A stretch of 64,000 nt of DNA, from positions 62,001-126,000 of the forward strand of contig CACHOJ010000002.1 of assembly GCA_902581405.1 (NCBI GenBank), read 5' to 3'. The notes below the pieces were generated by a model. It was not told the origin of the DNA, did not search any database, and worked only from the letters and a program-made list of their open reading frames with translations. The stretch is from an uncultured Pelagibacteraceae bacterium. Its GTDB lineage: Bacteria; Pseudomonadota; Alphaproteobacteria; Pelagibacterales; Pelagibacteraceae. Shown in pieces: positions 23,413 to 31,784 of the stretch; the first letter of the stretch is position 1; each line of letters starts with the position of its first letter. A program made the translations under genes and the position numbers.

Positions 23413-26400
23413 ATGAATTTAGATTTATTAGTTCCAGATATTGGAGATTTTGAAAACGTTGAAATAATTGAAGTGCTTGTAAAAAAGGGCGATAAAATCA
23501 ACAAAAATGACCCCGTCGTAACACTGGAGAGCGATAAATCGAGTGTTGAAGTACCATCAAATTATGAGGGTACAGTAGAAAATATAAAAGTTAAAATTGG
23601 TGACAAAGTTTCAAAAGGTGATTTGATATTATCACTATCTTCAGACAATAAGGATGAAGAGGAAAAAAATACTAAAACTTTAAGTGATAAAATCCCACCT
23701 TCAACAGAGAAGTTAATTGAGGAAGCTGAAACTGCTACAAAGCCTGATATCAAAGCTGAAACAAAAATTGTTGAGCCAAAACAGATCAAACAAACTAGAC
23801 TAATAAATGAAGTTAAGATGGTTAGTAGTAATGATGATATCGATCCTGTTGAAACAAAAGAATGGCTAGACTCTTTAAGCGCAGTTCTACAAAATGATGG
23901 TTCAGAAAGAGCACATTTTTTAATAAAACAATTAATTGATCAATCCTATAAAGCCGGATCAAAAATTCCTCATACTCAAACTACTCCATACGTAAATACT
24001 ATACCTCCTGAGGAAGAAAAAAGATCTCCTGGAGATCAAAATATAGAACGTAAGTTAAGATCATTAATAAGATGGAATGCTGCAGCCATGGTAGTGAGAG
24101 CAAATAAAAAATATCCTGAACTTGGTGGGCACATTGGAACATTTGCATCTGCAGCAACATTATATGATGTTGGAATGAATCATTTTTGGAGAGCAAAAAA
24201 TAATAAATTTGGAGGTGATCTAGTATATTTTCAAGGTCATAGTGCACCTGGTATGTATGCGAGGGCTTTTCTTGAAGGAAGATTAAATGAAAAACAATTA
24301 GATAGATTTAGACAAGAGGTAAAAACAGGTGGGCTTTCATCGTATCCTCATCCTTGGCTAATGCCTAGTTTCTGGCAGTTCCCAACTGTTTCAATGGGTA
24401 TTGGTCCAATGTTAGCAATATATCAAGCAAGATTTATGAAATATCTTATTAATAGAGGATTAATTAAAGACGAAGGAAGAAAAGTCTGGGCATTTCTAGG
24501 TGATGGAGAAATGGATGAGCCCGAGTCTCTTGGTGCAATAGGGTTAGCAGCTCGTGAAAATTTAGACAATTTAATATTCGTTGTTAACTGCAATTTACAA
24601 AGATTAGATGGTCCAGTTAGAGGAAATGGAAAAATAATTCAAGAATTAGAGGGAATTTTTAGAGGTGCAGGTTGGAATGTTTTAAAAGTTATTTGGGGTT
24701 CTTATTGGGATACTCTTTTAGCAAATGATAAGACAGGACATTTAGTAAAAATTATGAATGAGACCGTGGATGGTGAATATCAAGCTTTTAAGGCAAGAAA
24801 TGGACTTTATGTTAGAGAGAAGTTTTTTGGCAAATATCCTGAAACAACTGAATTAGTTTCATCGATGTCCGATACTGATATTTGGCGATTAAATAGAGGA
24901 GGTCATGATCCTCATAAAGTTTATGCTGCTTATGATAAAGCGGTCAACCACAAAGGAAGTCCCACAGTTATTATTGCTAAAACGATTAAAGGTTATGGTA
25001 TGGGAAAAAGTGGAGAAAGTGTAAATACTACTCACCAGCAAAAAAAATTAGATGTAGATGATTTGATGTATTACAGGGATAGATTTGATGTTCCTTTAAC
25101 AGATGCCCAAGTCAAAAATATTGAATATTTCAAACCAGACGAAAATTCAGAAGAAATAAAATATTTAAAAAAGAGAAGGATAGAATTGGGTGGTTTTATT
25201 CCAGAAAGAACATCGTACTCAAAACCAATTAAAGCTCCAAGTAAAGATATTTTTGATTTTATGAAGACTTCTACTGGTGAAAAAGAAATGTCTACAACAA
25301 TGGCACTAGTCAGAATGCTAACTAATCTTTTAAGAGATAAAAATGTTGCTCCTAAATTAGTTCCAATTATTCCAGACGAAGCTAGAACTTTTGGAATGGA
25401 AGGTTTCTTTCAAAAAATAGGAATTTATGCTCATGAAGGTCAAAAGTATGAGCCTGAAGATTCTGCGCAACTTTCTTCTTACAGAGAAGAAAAAAGTGGT
25501 CAAGTATTAGAAGAAGGAATTACAGAGGCAGGATCTATGTCATCTTGGATTGCTGCAGGTACTGCTTACACTAATCATGACATTGAAATGATACCAATTT
25601 ATCTTTTCTACTCTATGTTTGGCTTTCAAAGAATTGGAGATTTTGCTTGGGCAGCCGGCGATAGCCAGGCAAGAGGTTTTTTAATTGGCGCAACAGCAGG
25701 AAGAACAACTCTTGCAGGAGAGGGGCTTCAACATCAAGATGGTCATAGTCATTTACTCGCATCTACAATTCCAAACTGTATATCTTACGATCCAACGTTC
25801 CATTATGAATTAGCCGTGATTTTCAGAGAAGGTTTAAGAAGAATGCATGAAAAAAATGAAAATATTTTTTACTATATTACTACAATGAATGAAAATTATT
25901 CTCATCCTGAAATGCCAAAAGATTGTGAAGATGGAATTTTAAAGGGAATGTATAAGATAAAAGAGTCATCAAGTTCAAAAGAAGCTAAGATTCAATTGTT
26001 GGGATCTGGAACAATACTTAGAGAAATGATGGACGCATCAGATATACTCAAAAAAGAATATCAGGTAGACAGTGAAGTTTGGAGTGTTACAAGTTTCAAC
26101 GAGTTAAGAAAAAATGGAATAGAAGTTGAGAGACAAAACTTATTAAACCCCTCAGAAACAAATAAAAAATCGTATATAGAGGAGTGCTTGGGAAAACAGC
26201 AAGGACCTATCCTTGCAGCTACTGATTATATGAGAATTAATGCAGATCAAATAAGATCTTTCACGAAAAAAAGCTTTTATTCTCTTGGTACAGACGGATA
26301 TGGAAGAAGCGATACAAGAAAAAATTTAAGAAGTTTTTTTGAAGTAGATAAAGAACATATAGTTGCCTACAGCCTTAGTGTTTTAGCCAAAGAGCAACTC

Positions 26401-26478
26401 ATCACTTCAAAGTATGCTGAAGATGCCATAAAAAAGTATAATATTGATAAAAATAAAACTATGCCAACAAAAATGTAA
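23413..26478 (+). CDS. aceE: Pyruvate dehydrogenase E1 (homodimeric type) with N-terminal lipoyl domain
   Basis: A 1021-residue fusion. Residues 1-75 or so are a complete biotinyl/lipoyl domain: LVPDIGDFENVEIIEV with the lipoyl-accepting Lys42 in ESDKSSVEVP. An acidic Lys/Glu/Thr linker follows to about 138. The rest (about 885 residues) matches the whole AceE-type thiamine-diphosphate E1: ETKEWLDSL, HIGTFASAATLY, GDGEMDEPESLG...N as the ThDP/Mg motif, and QHQDGHSHL-type sequence near 775. E1 decarboxylates pyruvate and reductively acetylates a lipoyl group. E. coli AceE (about 887 aa) has no lipoyl domain. The E2 gene starts on the next base and lacks lipoyl domains. Confidence 0.95.
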   Translation: MNLDLLVPDIGDFENVEIIEVLVKKGDKINKNDPVVTLESDKSSVEVPSNYEGTVENIKVKIGDKVSKGDLILSLSSDNKDEEEKNTKTLSDKIPPSTEKLIEEAETATKPDIKAETKIVEPKQIKQTRLINEVKMVSSNDDIDPVETKEWLDSLSAVLQNDGSERAHFLIKQLIDQSYKAGSKIPHTQTTPYVNTIPPEEEKRSPGDQNIERKLRSLIRWNAAAMVVRANKKYPELGGHIGTFASAATLYDVGMNHFWRAKNNKFGGDLVYFQGHSAPGMYARAFLEGRLNEKQLDRFRQEVKTGGLSSYPHPWLMPSFWQFPTVSMGIGPMLAIYQARFMKYLINRGLIKDEGRKVWAFLGDGEMDEPESLGAIGLAARENLDNLIFVVNCNLQRLDGPVRGNGKIIQELEGIFRGAGWNVLKVIWGSYWDTLLANDKTGHLVKIMNETVDGEYQAFKARNGLYVREKFFGKYPETTELVSSMSDTDIWRLNRGGHDPHKVYAAYDKAVNHKGSPTVIIAKTIKGYGMGKSGESVNTTHQQKKLDVDDLMYYRDRFDVPLTDAQVKNIEYFKPDENSEEIKYLKKRRIELGGFIPERTSYSKPIKAPSKDIFDFMKTSTGEKEMSTTMALVRMLTNLLRDKNVAPKLVPIIPDEARTFGMEGFFQKIGIYAHEGQKYEPEDSAQLSSYREEKSGQVLEEGITEAGSMSSWIAAGTAYTNHDIEMIPIYLFYSMFGFQRIGDFAWAAGDSQARGFLIGATAGRTTLAGEGLQHQDGHSHLLASTIPNCISYDPTFHYELAVIFREGLRRMHEKNENIFYYITTMNENYSHPEMPKDCEDGILKGMYKIKESSSSKEAKIQLLGSGTILREMMDASDILKKEYQVDSEVWSVTSFNELRKNGIEVERQNLLNPSETNKKSYIEECLGKQQGPILAATDYMRINADQIRSFTKKSFYSLGTDGYGRSDTRKNLRSFFEVDKEHIVAYSLSVLAKEQLITSKYAEDAIKKYNIDKNKTMPTKM

Positions 26479-27405
26479 ATGTCTGATCAATCCATCAAAA
26501 CATCTGCAAGTCCAAAAGTTAGGAAGTTTGCAAGAGAATTAGGTGTTGATATAAATAAAGTTAAAGGTTCAGCAAGATTAGGTAGAATTATAGAAAAAGA
26601 TTTAAAAGAATTTGTATCATCTAAAATTAATCAAACATATGATCCAAAAGATAGTAAAAATGAAAAAGTAATCAAAAGCGAATACCAACATTCAGATTTT
26701 GGAGAAATTGAAATTAAAGATATCCCTAGAGTAAAAAAAATTGCTGCACCCCATTTAGTCAACTCTTGGACCAACATTCCACATGTAACAAATCATGACG
26801 AAGCTGATATCACTGAGATGGAAGAGTTTAGAAGTTCACTTAAAGATAATTACTCCGGAGAAAAAATAAAAATTACTCCACTAGCATTTATTATAAAAGC
26901 ATTGGTAATATCACTAAAAAAATTTCCATCTTTCAATTCATCAATTGATGATATTGAAAATGGTAAAATTACATTTAAAAAGTATTTTCACATCGGCATC
27001 GCAGTTGATACCCAACATGGACTTATGGTTCCCAAGATTAGAGACGCCAATCAAAAAGATATAAAAGAGTTAAGTAAGGACTTAAAAAAAGTAAGTGATG
27101 ATTGCAGAAATTTAAAAATTGATAAAAAAGAATTTTTTGGAGGATCAATTACTATTACTAGTTTAGGTGGAATTGGTGGATCATTCTTTACACCAATAAT
27201 TAATTTTCCTGAAGTTGCCATCCTTGGAATTGGCAGAAGCTACAAAAAACAGGTATTTATAGATGGAAAATTTGTTCCAAGAACTATGTTACCTTTATCA
27301 CTCTCATATGATCATCGAATTATAGACGGAGCTGAGGCTGCAAAATTTAATAATGAATTAAAAGATAATTTAGGAGCAAATTTTGCTTACAACCTAAGTA
27401 AATGA
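26479..27405 (+). CDS. aceF: Dihydrolipoyl acetyltransferase E2 without lipoyl domain
   Basis: The acetyltransferase core of the pyruvate dehydrogenase complex, 308 residues. It begins directly with the peripheral subunit-binding domain (SPKVRKFARELGVDINKVKG, about residues 11-30, then RLGRIIEKDLKEF). After a short linker comes the catalytic CoA-acyltransferase domain with PHVTNHDEADITEME and the active-site SYDHRIIDGAEAAKF near 282. No lipoyl domain precedes the binding domain, whereas normal E2 proteins have one to three. The ATG abuts the aceE stop (TAAATG) and its end overlaps the next gene by 4 bp. The missing domain is found on E1 instead. E3 is not in the window. Confidence 0.93.
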   Translation: MSDQSIKTSASPKVRKFARELGVDINKVKGSARLGRIIEKDLKEFVSSKINQTYDPKDSKNEKVIKSEYQHSDFGEIEIKDIPRVKKIAAPHLVNSWTNIPHVTNHDEADITEMEEFRSSLKDNYSGEKIKITPLAFIIKALVISLKKFPSFNSSIDDIENGKITFKKYFHIGIAVDTQHGLMVPKIRDANQKDIKELSKDLKKVSDDCRNLKIDKKEFFGGSITITSLGGIGGSFFTPIINFPEVAILGIGRSYKKQVFIDGKFVPRTMLPLSLSYDHRIIDGAEAAKFNNELKDNLGANFAYNLSK

Positions 27406-28502
27406 TTACAAAAATTGATATATTACCAGATGATCTTCAAGTCCATTTTAGTGGAGAAAACTCAGAAATTTTTCCTAATATTTGGTTGAGAGATCATGCA
27501 AAAGATGAGCAAAATTGGGATAAAAGGTCTAGTCAAAGAAAGACTTTTACAGCATCTTTAGATCTAAATTTAAAAATAAAAAACGCTGAAATATTAGAAA
27601 ATGGCAAATATTTGAGCATTGCTTGGCCTGATCTAGAAAAGCCAGTCCAATATTCATTTGAATTTCTAATCAATAACAAAATAGATAAAAAAAGAGAAAC
27701 AAAATCAAAATTAAAAATTTGGGGATCAAATGAAATTCACCAAGAGATATTTGTAGATTATAATTCTATCTTATCAAATGATGGATTTAAAAACTTTTTA
27801 AAAAGTCTACATACTTATGGTTTTTTAGTAATTAAAAATTGCGAAACAAACTTAAAATGTGTTGAAAAAATTGCTAATAAAATTGGATATGTAAGAAATT
27901 CTATATTCGGAGGACTGTGGAGTTTTGAGTCTGACGAAAATAAGGCTGACAGCGCTTATACTCAAGAAGAGTTAAGACCACATACAGATTCGACATATAG
28001 TAATGATGCTCCAGGGTTACAATTATTATTATGTTGTGATTATGATGCTAAGGGTGGTGACTCAATTATGGTTGATGGATTAAAGATTGCTAAAACAATC
28101 AAAAAAGAAGATCCACAAATGTATGATTTGCTTACAAAAATAAATGTAAAGGGCAATTACATTGGTGATGGAGTTTTTCTAGAAGCTGAAAGACCAATAT
28201 TTAAATTAAATAAAAATAAAGAAATTACTCAAGTGAGTTTTAACAATTACGATCGAGCACCGTTTAGATTTGAAAAGGATTTAACTTTAAAGTTTTATGA
28301 AGCTATTAAAAAATTTGATCTACTTGCTAATAATAAAGACTACCAATGGAGACATATACTAAAACCTGGAGAGCTTTTAATATTTAATAATTGGCGAATA
28401 CTTCATGGAAGAGGATCATTTAGTGGAGTAAGAAAAATGTCTGGATGTTATATTAACAAAGAAGATTTTGATAGTTCTTGTAAGATGAACGGAATAAATT
28501 AA
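27402..28502 (+). CDS. Gamma-butyrobetaine hydroxylase-like 2-oxoglutarate dioxygenase
   Basis: A 366-residue Fe(II)/2-oxoglutarate oxygenase. The N-terminal GBBH-like (DUF971) domain contains FPNIWLRDHAKDEQNWDKRS near residue 24. The C-terminal TauD-type domain has the iron ligands HTD in LRPHTDSTYSNDAPGLQLL near 195 and the distal His and Arg in RILHGRGSF near 348. The two-domain order is that of gamma-butyrobetaine and trimethyllysine hydroxylases of carnitine synthesis. Which substrate is used, or whether another quaternary amine is, cannot be read. It overlaps the E2 gene by 4 bp (ATGA), so it is translated with pyruvate dehydrogenase. Confidence 0.85.
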   Translation: MITKIDILPDDLQVHFSGENSEIFPNIWLRDHAKDEQNWDKRSSQRKTFTASLDLNLKIKNAEILENGKYLSIAWPDLEKPVQYSFEFLINNKIDKKRETKSKLKIWGSNEIHQEIFVDYNSILSNDGFKNFLKSLHTYGFLVIKNCETNLKCVEKIANKIGYVRNSIFGGLWSFESDENKADSAYTQEELRPHTDSTYSNDAPGLQLLLCCDYDAKGGDSIMVDGLKIAKTIKKEDPQMYDLLTKINVKGNYIGDGVFLEAERPIFKLNKNKEITQVSFNNYDRAPFRFEKDLTLKFYEAIKKFDLLANNKDYQWRHILKPGELLIFNNWRILHGRGSFSGVRKMSGCYINKEDFDSSCKMNGIN

Positions 28503-28524
28503 TTTAATAATTTAATTTAATAAA

Positions 28525-29409
28525 ATGACAAAATCTCTTTCTATGATCTGCGCACTAGTTACAACTTTTATCTGGGGTACAGCTTTTATTGCACAAGATA
28601 CAGGTATGGATCATATTGGTCCTTTAACATTTAATTCAGCAAGATTTGTTGTAGGATTTTTAACTATTTTACCGCTAGCGTTACTTATTGAGAGGAAGAA
28701 AATTAAGCTAGAGATACTCTCAAAATCAAAACTATTTATAAAGTATTTAGTTTTTATGGGAGTTTCACTTTTTTTAGGAACTTTTTTACAACAAGCCGCC
28801 CTTCAATACACAAATATTGCAAATGCAGCGTTTTTTACGGTATTTTATGTTCCCATAGTTCCAATTTTATTATTTTTTATTTATTCAAAAAAAGTACATT
28901 GGAGTATTTGGCCTGCAATTGGTCTTTGTGTTTTAGGTGTATATCTCTTAAGTGATTTTTCTAATTCAGAAATAATGTTAGGTGATGGTTTAGTTATTTT
29001 ATGTTCCGTATTTTGGGCATTGCACATAATTTTTGCAGGTAAATTCATGGAAGAATTTGATATTCCAATGTTCTATGCAGCATTACAGGCTTTATTTGTG
29101 GCAACGCTCTCAATAATTTTTTCATATGCATTTGAGGAAATTAATATTTCTAAAATTTTATTGGAAAGTAGTTCAATACTTTATGCTGGCGCATTATCAG
29201 GTGGAATTGCCTTTACATTGCAAATGTTTGCTCAAAAAAATATAGAAGAGGCACCTGCTGCAATTATTTATTCTTTAGAAGGTGTATTTGCAGCAATTGC
29301 TGGATGGATAATTCTTAATCAATTTTTAACCACAAATAACATGATTGGATGTTTTTTAATATTAGTCGCCGTAATTTCTTCTCAAATCTCTCCGAGCACT
29401 AAAACTTAA
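28525..29409 (+). CDS. EamA/DMT-superfamily permease
   Basis: A 294-residue inner-membrane protein with about ten hydrophobic helices in two EamA repeats. The first repeat starts LVTTFIWGTAFIAQDTG, and the second includes LCSVFWALHIIFAGKFME and EEAPAAIIYSLEGVFAAIAGW, the typical Glu-containing helix of the family. Members export amino acids, nucleosides or other small metabolites, or take up metabolites; the substrate here is unknown. It follows the dioxygenase by 22 bp and overlaps the converging uppP by 4 bp. It may export or import a product of its neighbours, but there is no direct evidence. Confidence 0.86.
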   Translation: MTKSLSMICALVTTFIWGTAFIAQDTGMDHIGPLTFNSARFVVGFLTILPLALLIERKKIKLEILSKSKLFIKYLVFMGVSLFLGTFLQQAALQYTNIANAAFFTVFYVPIVPILLFFIYSKKVHWSIWPAIGLCVLGVYLLSDFSNSEIMLGDGLVILCSVFWALHIIFAGKFMEEFDIPMFYAALQALFVATLSIIFSYAFEEINISKILLESSSILYAGALSGGIAFTLQMFAQKNIEEAPAAIIYSLEGVFAAIAGWIILNQFLTTNNMIGCFLILVAVISSQISPSTKT

Positions 29410-30173
29410 GAATATGCAATTACAAAAAGAATTAATGCAAGAAATGTTCTATAATAAACAAAAAGGTTTAAATTAAAACTTCTTACATAAATCAAAAAAT
29501 ATTTTATTGTCAAATAAGAAACAATAAACGATAATAGGACTGCAAATATAAACAAAATATTCATATCGACATTAGTGTTAATAATATCTTTCATGCTTAG
29601 TACACTTGCTCCAGCTAATGCAGGTATGGATAAGTAAAATGATATTTTAGAAGAATCTACTCTATCAAAATTTAAAAATCTTGATGCAGTAATTATAATT
29701 CCAGATCTACTAACTCCAGGTATAATAGCCAATACTTGAAAAATACCTATTATTAAAATATTTTTAAGATTTAAATTATTATTAATTTTATTTTTTATTG
29801 TAGATCTGTCAGCAATAAACAATAATATTCCAAATATTAATGTAGTCCAAGCTATTACTTTTAAATTTCTTAAATTTTCAATTAAACCGGATGAATAAAA
29901 AAAGTAGCCAAAAATAATTAATGGAATTGATCCTAAAACTATCAAAAGGAATAAAGATTTATTCTTAGTAATATTTATTAAATCTTTTCTAAAATAAAAA
30001 ATAATTGCTAAAAGCGACCCTAGATGAAGGCTTATATCTAGTTGAAGTGAGCTAATATTAAAATTAGAAATTTTTGAAATGATAATGAGATGAGCAGATG
30101 AACTTACGGGGATAAATTCGGTAAATCCTTGTATGAATGCTAATATTGATGCTTCTATATATTTTGAAATCAT
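29406..30173 (-). CDS. uppP: Undecaprenyl-diphosphatase (BacA/UppP)
   Basis: An integral membrane phosphatase that converts undecaprenyl diphosphate to the monophosphate so the lipid carrier can be reused in peptidoglycan and LPS synthesis. The 255-residue protein carries the two family motifs: GFTEFIPVSSSAHLIII near residue 16 (catalytic Glu and Ser) and IPGVSRSG near 152. Six to eight hydrophobic helices follow. Length is typical (250-275). It is divergent from gltD across a 177-bp gap. Confidence 0.94.
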   Translation of the reverse strand: MISKYIEASILAFIQGFTEFIPVSSSAHLIIISKISNFNISSLQLDISLHLGSLLAIIFYFRKDLINITKNKSLFLLIVLGSIPLIIFGYFFYSSGLIENLRNLKVIAWTTLIFGILLFIADRSTIKNKINNNLNLKNILIIGIFQVLAIIPGVSRSGIIITASRFLNFDRVDSSKISFYLSIPALAGASVLSMKDIINTNVDMNILFIFAVLLSFIVSYLTIKYFLIYVRSFNLNLFVYYRTFLALILFVIAYS

Positions 30174-30227
30174 TTGAGAATTGAATAGATAGTTAAAAGA
30201 TTACTTAAATAAGGCAATTACTATTAC

Positions 30228-30242
30228 GCATAGCTACTATGC
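30228..30242 (+). promoter_or_regulatory. Short inverted repeat in the uppP-gltD intergenic region
   Basis: GCATAG (30228-30233) and CTATGC (30237-30242) form a perfect 6-bp inverted repeat around CTA, a possible operator in the 177-bp divergent gap between uppP and gltD. Downstream, a -10-like TATACT lies at 30308-30313, about 38 bp before the gltD ATG, with no good -35 partner. The rest of the gap contains no ORF that looks real. No known binding-site consensus was matched. Confidence 0.35.
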
Positions 30243-30350
30243 AAATTTCAAAAAAATAAGAAAAAGTAGGATTTTTTGAAAATATATGTCATAATGTATT
30301 ACCTAGTTATACTTTATAGATATTTGAAATTCGTATATAAGCCGACTCCA

Positions 30351-31784
30351 ATGTCTAATAAAATGCTTCAATTCGTAGATATAGGTCAACAAAATCCACC
30401 TAAAAGAGATAAATCAAAAAGAAAAGAGGATTTTGGCGAGATATATCAAGAATTTATTCATGATAGAGCTAAAGAACAATCTAGCAGATGCTCACAGTGT
30501 GGGGTTCCTTTTTGTCAGGTTCATTGTCCTTTGAGCAACAATATTCCAGATTGGTTAAAACTCACTGCGGAGGGAAGGTATGAAGAAGCATATCACTTAT
30601 CTCAAAGCACAAATAATATGCCAGAAGTATGTGGAAGAATTTGCCCTCAAGACAGACTATGCGAGGGGAATTGTGTAATCGAACAGTCAGGGCATGGCAC
30701 TGTTACTATAGGTTCAATTGAAAAATATCTAACTGACAAAGCATGGGAAAATGGATGGGTAAAACCAATAAAAGTAAAAATTGAAAATGAACAAAGTATC
30801 GGGATTGTAGGTGCAGGACCAGCAGGGTTAGCCTGTGGAGAAGAACTTAGAAAAAAAGGATATCAAGTAACAATATACGACAGATATGATAGGGCTGGTG
30901 GATTACTCATTTATGGAATTCCAAACTTTAAACTAGAGAAACATGTAGTTGAAAGAAGAATTAAACTTTTAAAAGAAGGAGGAATAAAATTTGTAAACAA
31001 TTTTGAAGTTGGTAAAGACTCTACATTTAAAGAACTACAATCCAAACATGATGCAATCTTAATTTCTACGGGTGTCTACAAACCAAGAGAAGTAAATTTA
31101 CCAGGAAATGACCTAAGTAATATTTTTCCTGCAATGGAATTTCTAACAGCATCAAATAAAAAAGGCTTGGGAGATAAAGTTGAGATATTTGATAATGGTA
31201 CACTTAATGCTGAAGGAAAAGATGTTGTTGTTATTGGTGGAGGAGACACAGCAATGGATTGTGTAAGGACATCAGTTCGACAAAAAGCTAAGTCTGTAAA
31301 ATGTTTATACAGAAGAGATAGAGAAAATATGCCTGGATCTGCTAGAGAAGTAGGAAATGCAGAGGAAGAAGGTGTTGAATTTATTTGGTTGAGTAATCCA
31401 AAAGAATTTAAAGGATCTAATAAAGTTAAGAGTATTATAGTGGATAAAATGAAATTAACTGACCCTGATGAGAGTGGAAGAAGAAAACCAGTTGTAGAAG
31501 AAAATTCAGAATTTGAAATAAAAGCAGATTTAGTGATTAAGTCTCTAGGATTTGATCCAGAGGACTTACCTATTCTTTTCCAAGAGCCAAGATTAAAAGT
31601 TTCACAATGGGGAACTATTAAGGCTGACTTTGATACCTTAGAAACAAGTATTCCTGGTGTATTCGCTGCAGGAGATATTGTCCGAGGTGCATCATTAGTT
31701 GTGTGGGCTATTAAAGATGGAAGAGATGCAGCAACTTCAATCGAAAGTTTTCTTCAATCAAAACAAAAAATGAAAGTTGCATAA
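30351..31784 (+). CDS. gltD: Glutamate synthase (NADPH) small subunit
   Basis: The flavoprotein of GOGAT that passes electrons from NADPH to the large subunit. The protein has 477 residues from the ATG at 30351 (MSNKMLQFVDIG). N-terminal cysteines for 4Fe-4S clusters are CSQCGVPFCQVHCPLSNN and CGRICPQDRLCEGNC. The FAD GxGxxG is IGIVGAGPAGLACGEEL near 145, the NADPH-binding VVVIGGGDTAMDCVR is near 290, and the FAD-closing VFAAGDIVRG is near 440. An upstream TTG at 30276 extends the frame, but those 25 residues are not family-like. The stop overlaps the gltB start by one base. The order gltD-gltB is reversed relative to the common gltB-gltD. Confidence 0.95.
   Translation: MSNKMLQFVDIGQQNPPKRDKSKRKEDFGEIYQEFIHDRAKEQSSRCSQCGVPFCQVHCPLSNNIPDWLKLTAEGRYEEAYHLSQSTNNMPEVCGRICPQDRLCEGNCVIEQSGHGTVTIGSIEKYLTDKAWENGWVKPIKVKIENEQSIGIVGAGPAGLACGEELRKKGYQVTIYDRYDRAGGLLIYGIPNFKLEKHVVERRIKLLKEGGIKFVNNFEVGKDSTFKELQSKHDAILISTGVYKPREVNLPGNDLSNIFPAMEFLTASNKKGLGDKVEIFDNGTLNAEGKDVVVIGGGDTAMDCVRTSVRQKAKSVKCLYRRDRENMPGSAREVGNAEEEGVEFIWLSNPKEFKGSNKVKSIIVDKMKLTDPDESGRRKPVVEENSEFEIKADLVIKSLGFDPEDLPILFQEPRLKVSQWGTIKADFDTLETSIPGVFAAGDIVRGASLVVWAIKDGRDAATSIESFLQSKQKMKVA

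Noticed and set aside
23413-27405. Possibility that the E1/E2 domain arrangement is a misassembly or frameshift
   Set aside because: Both reading frames are open throughout, the linker is natural in composition, and the E1 stop and E2 start abut exactly as in a real operon.
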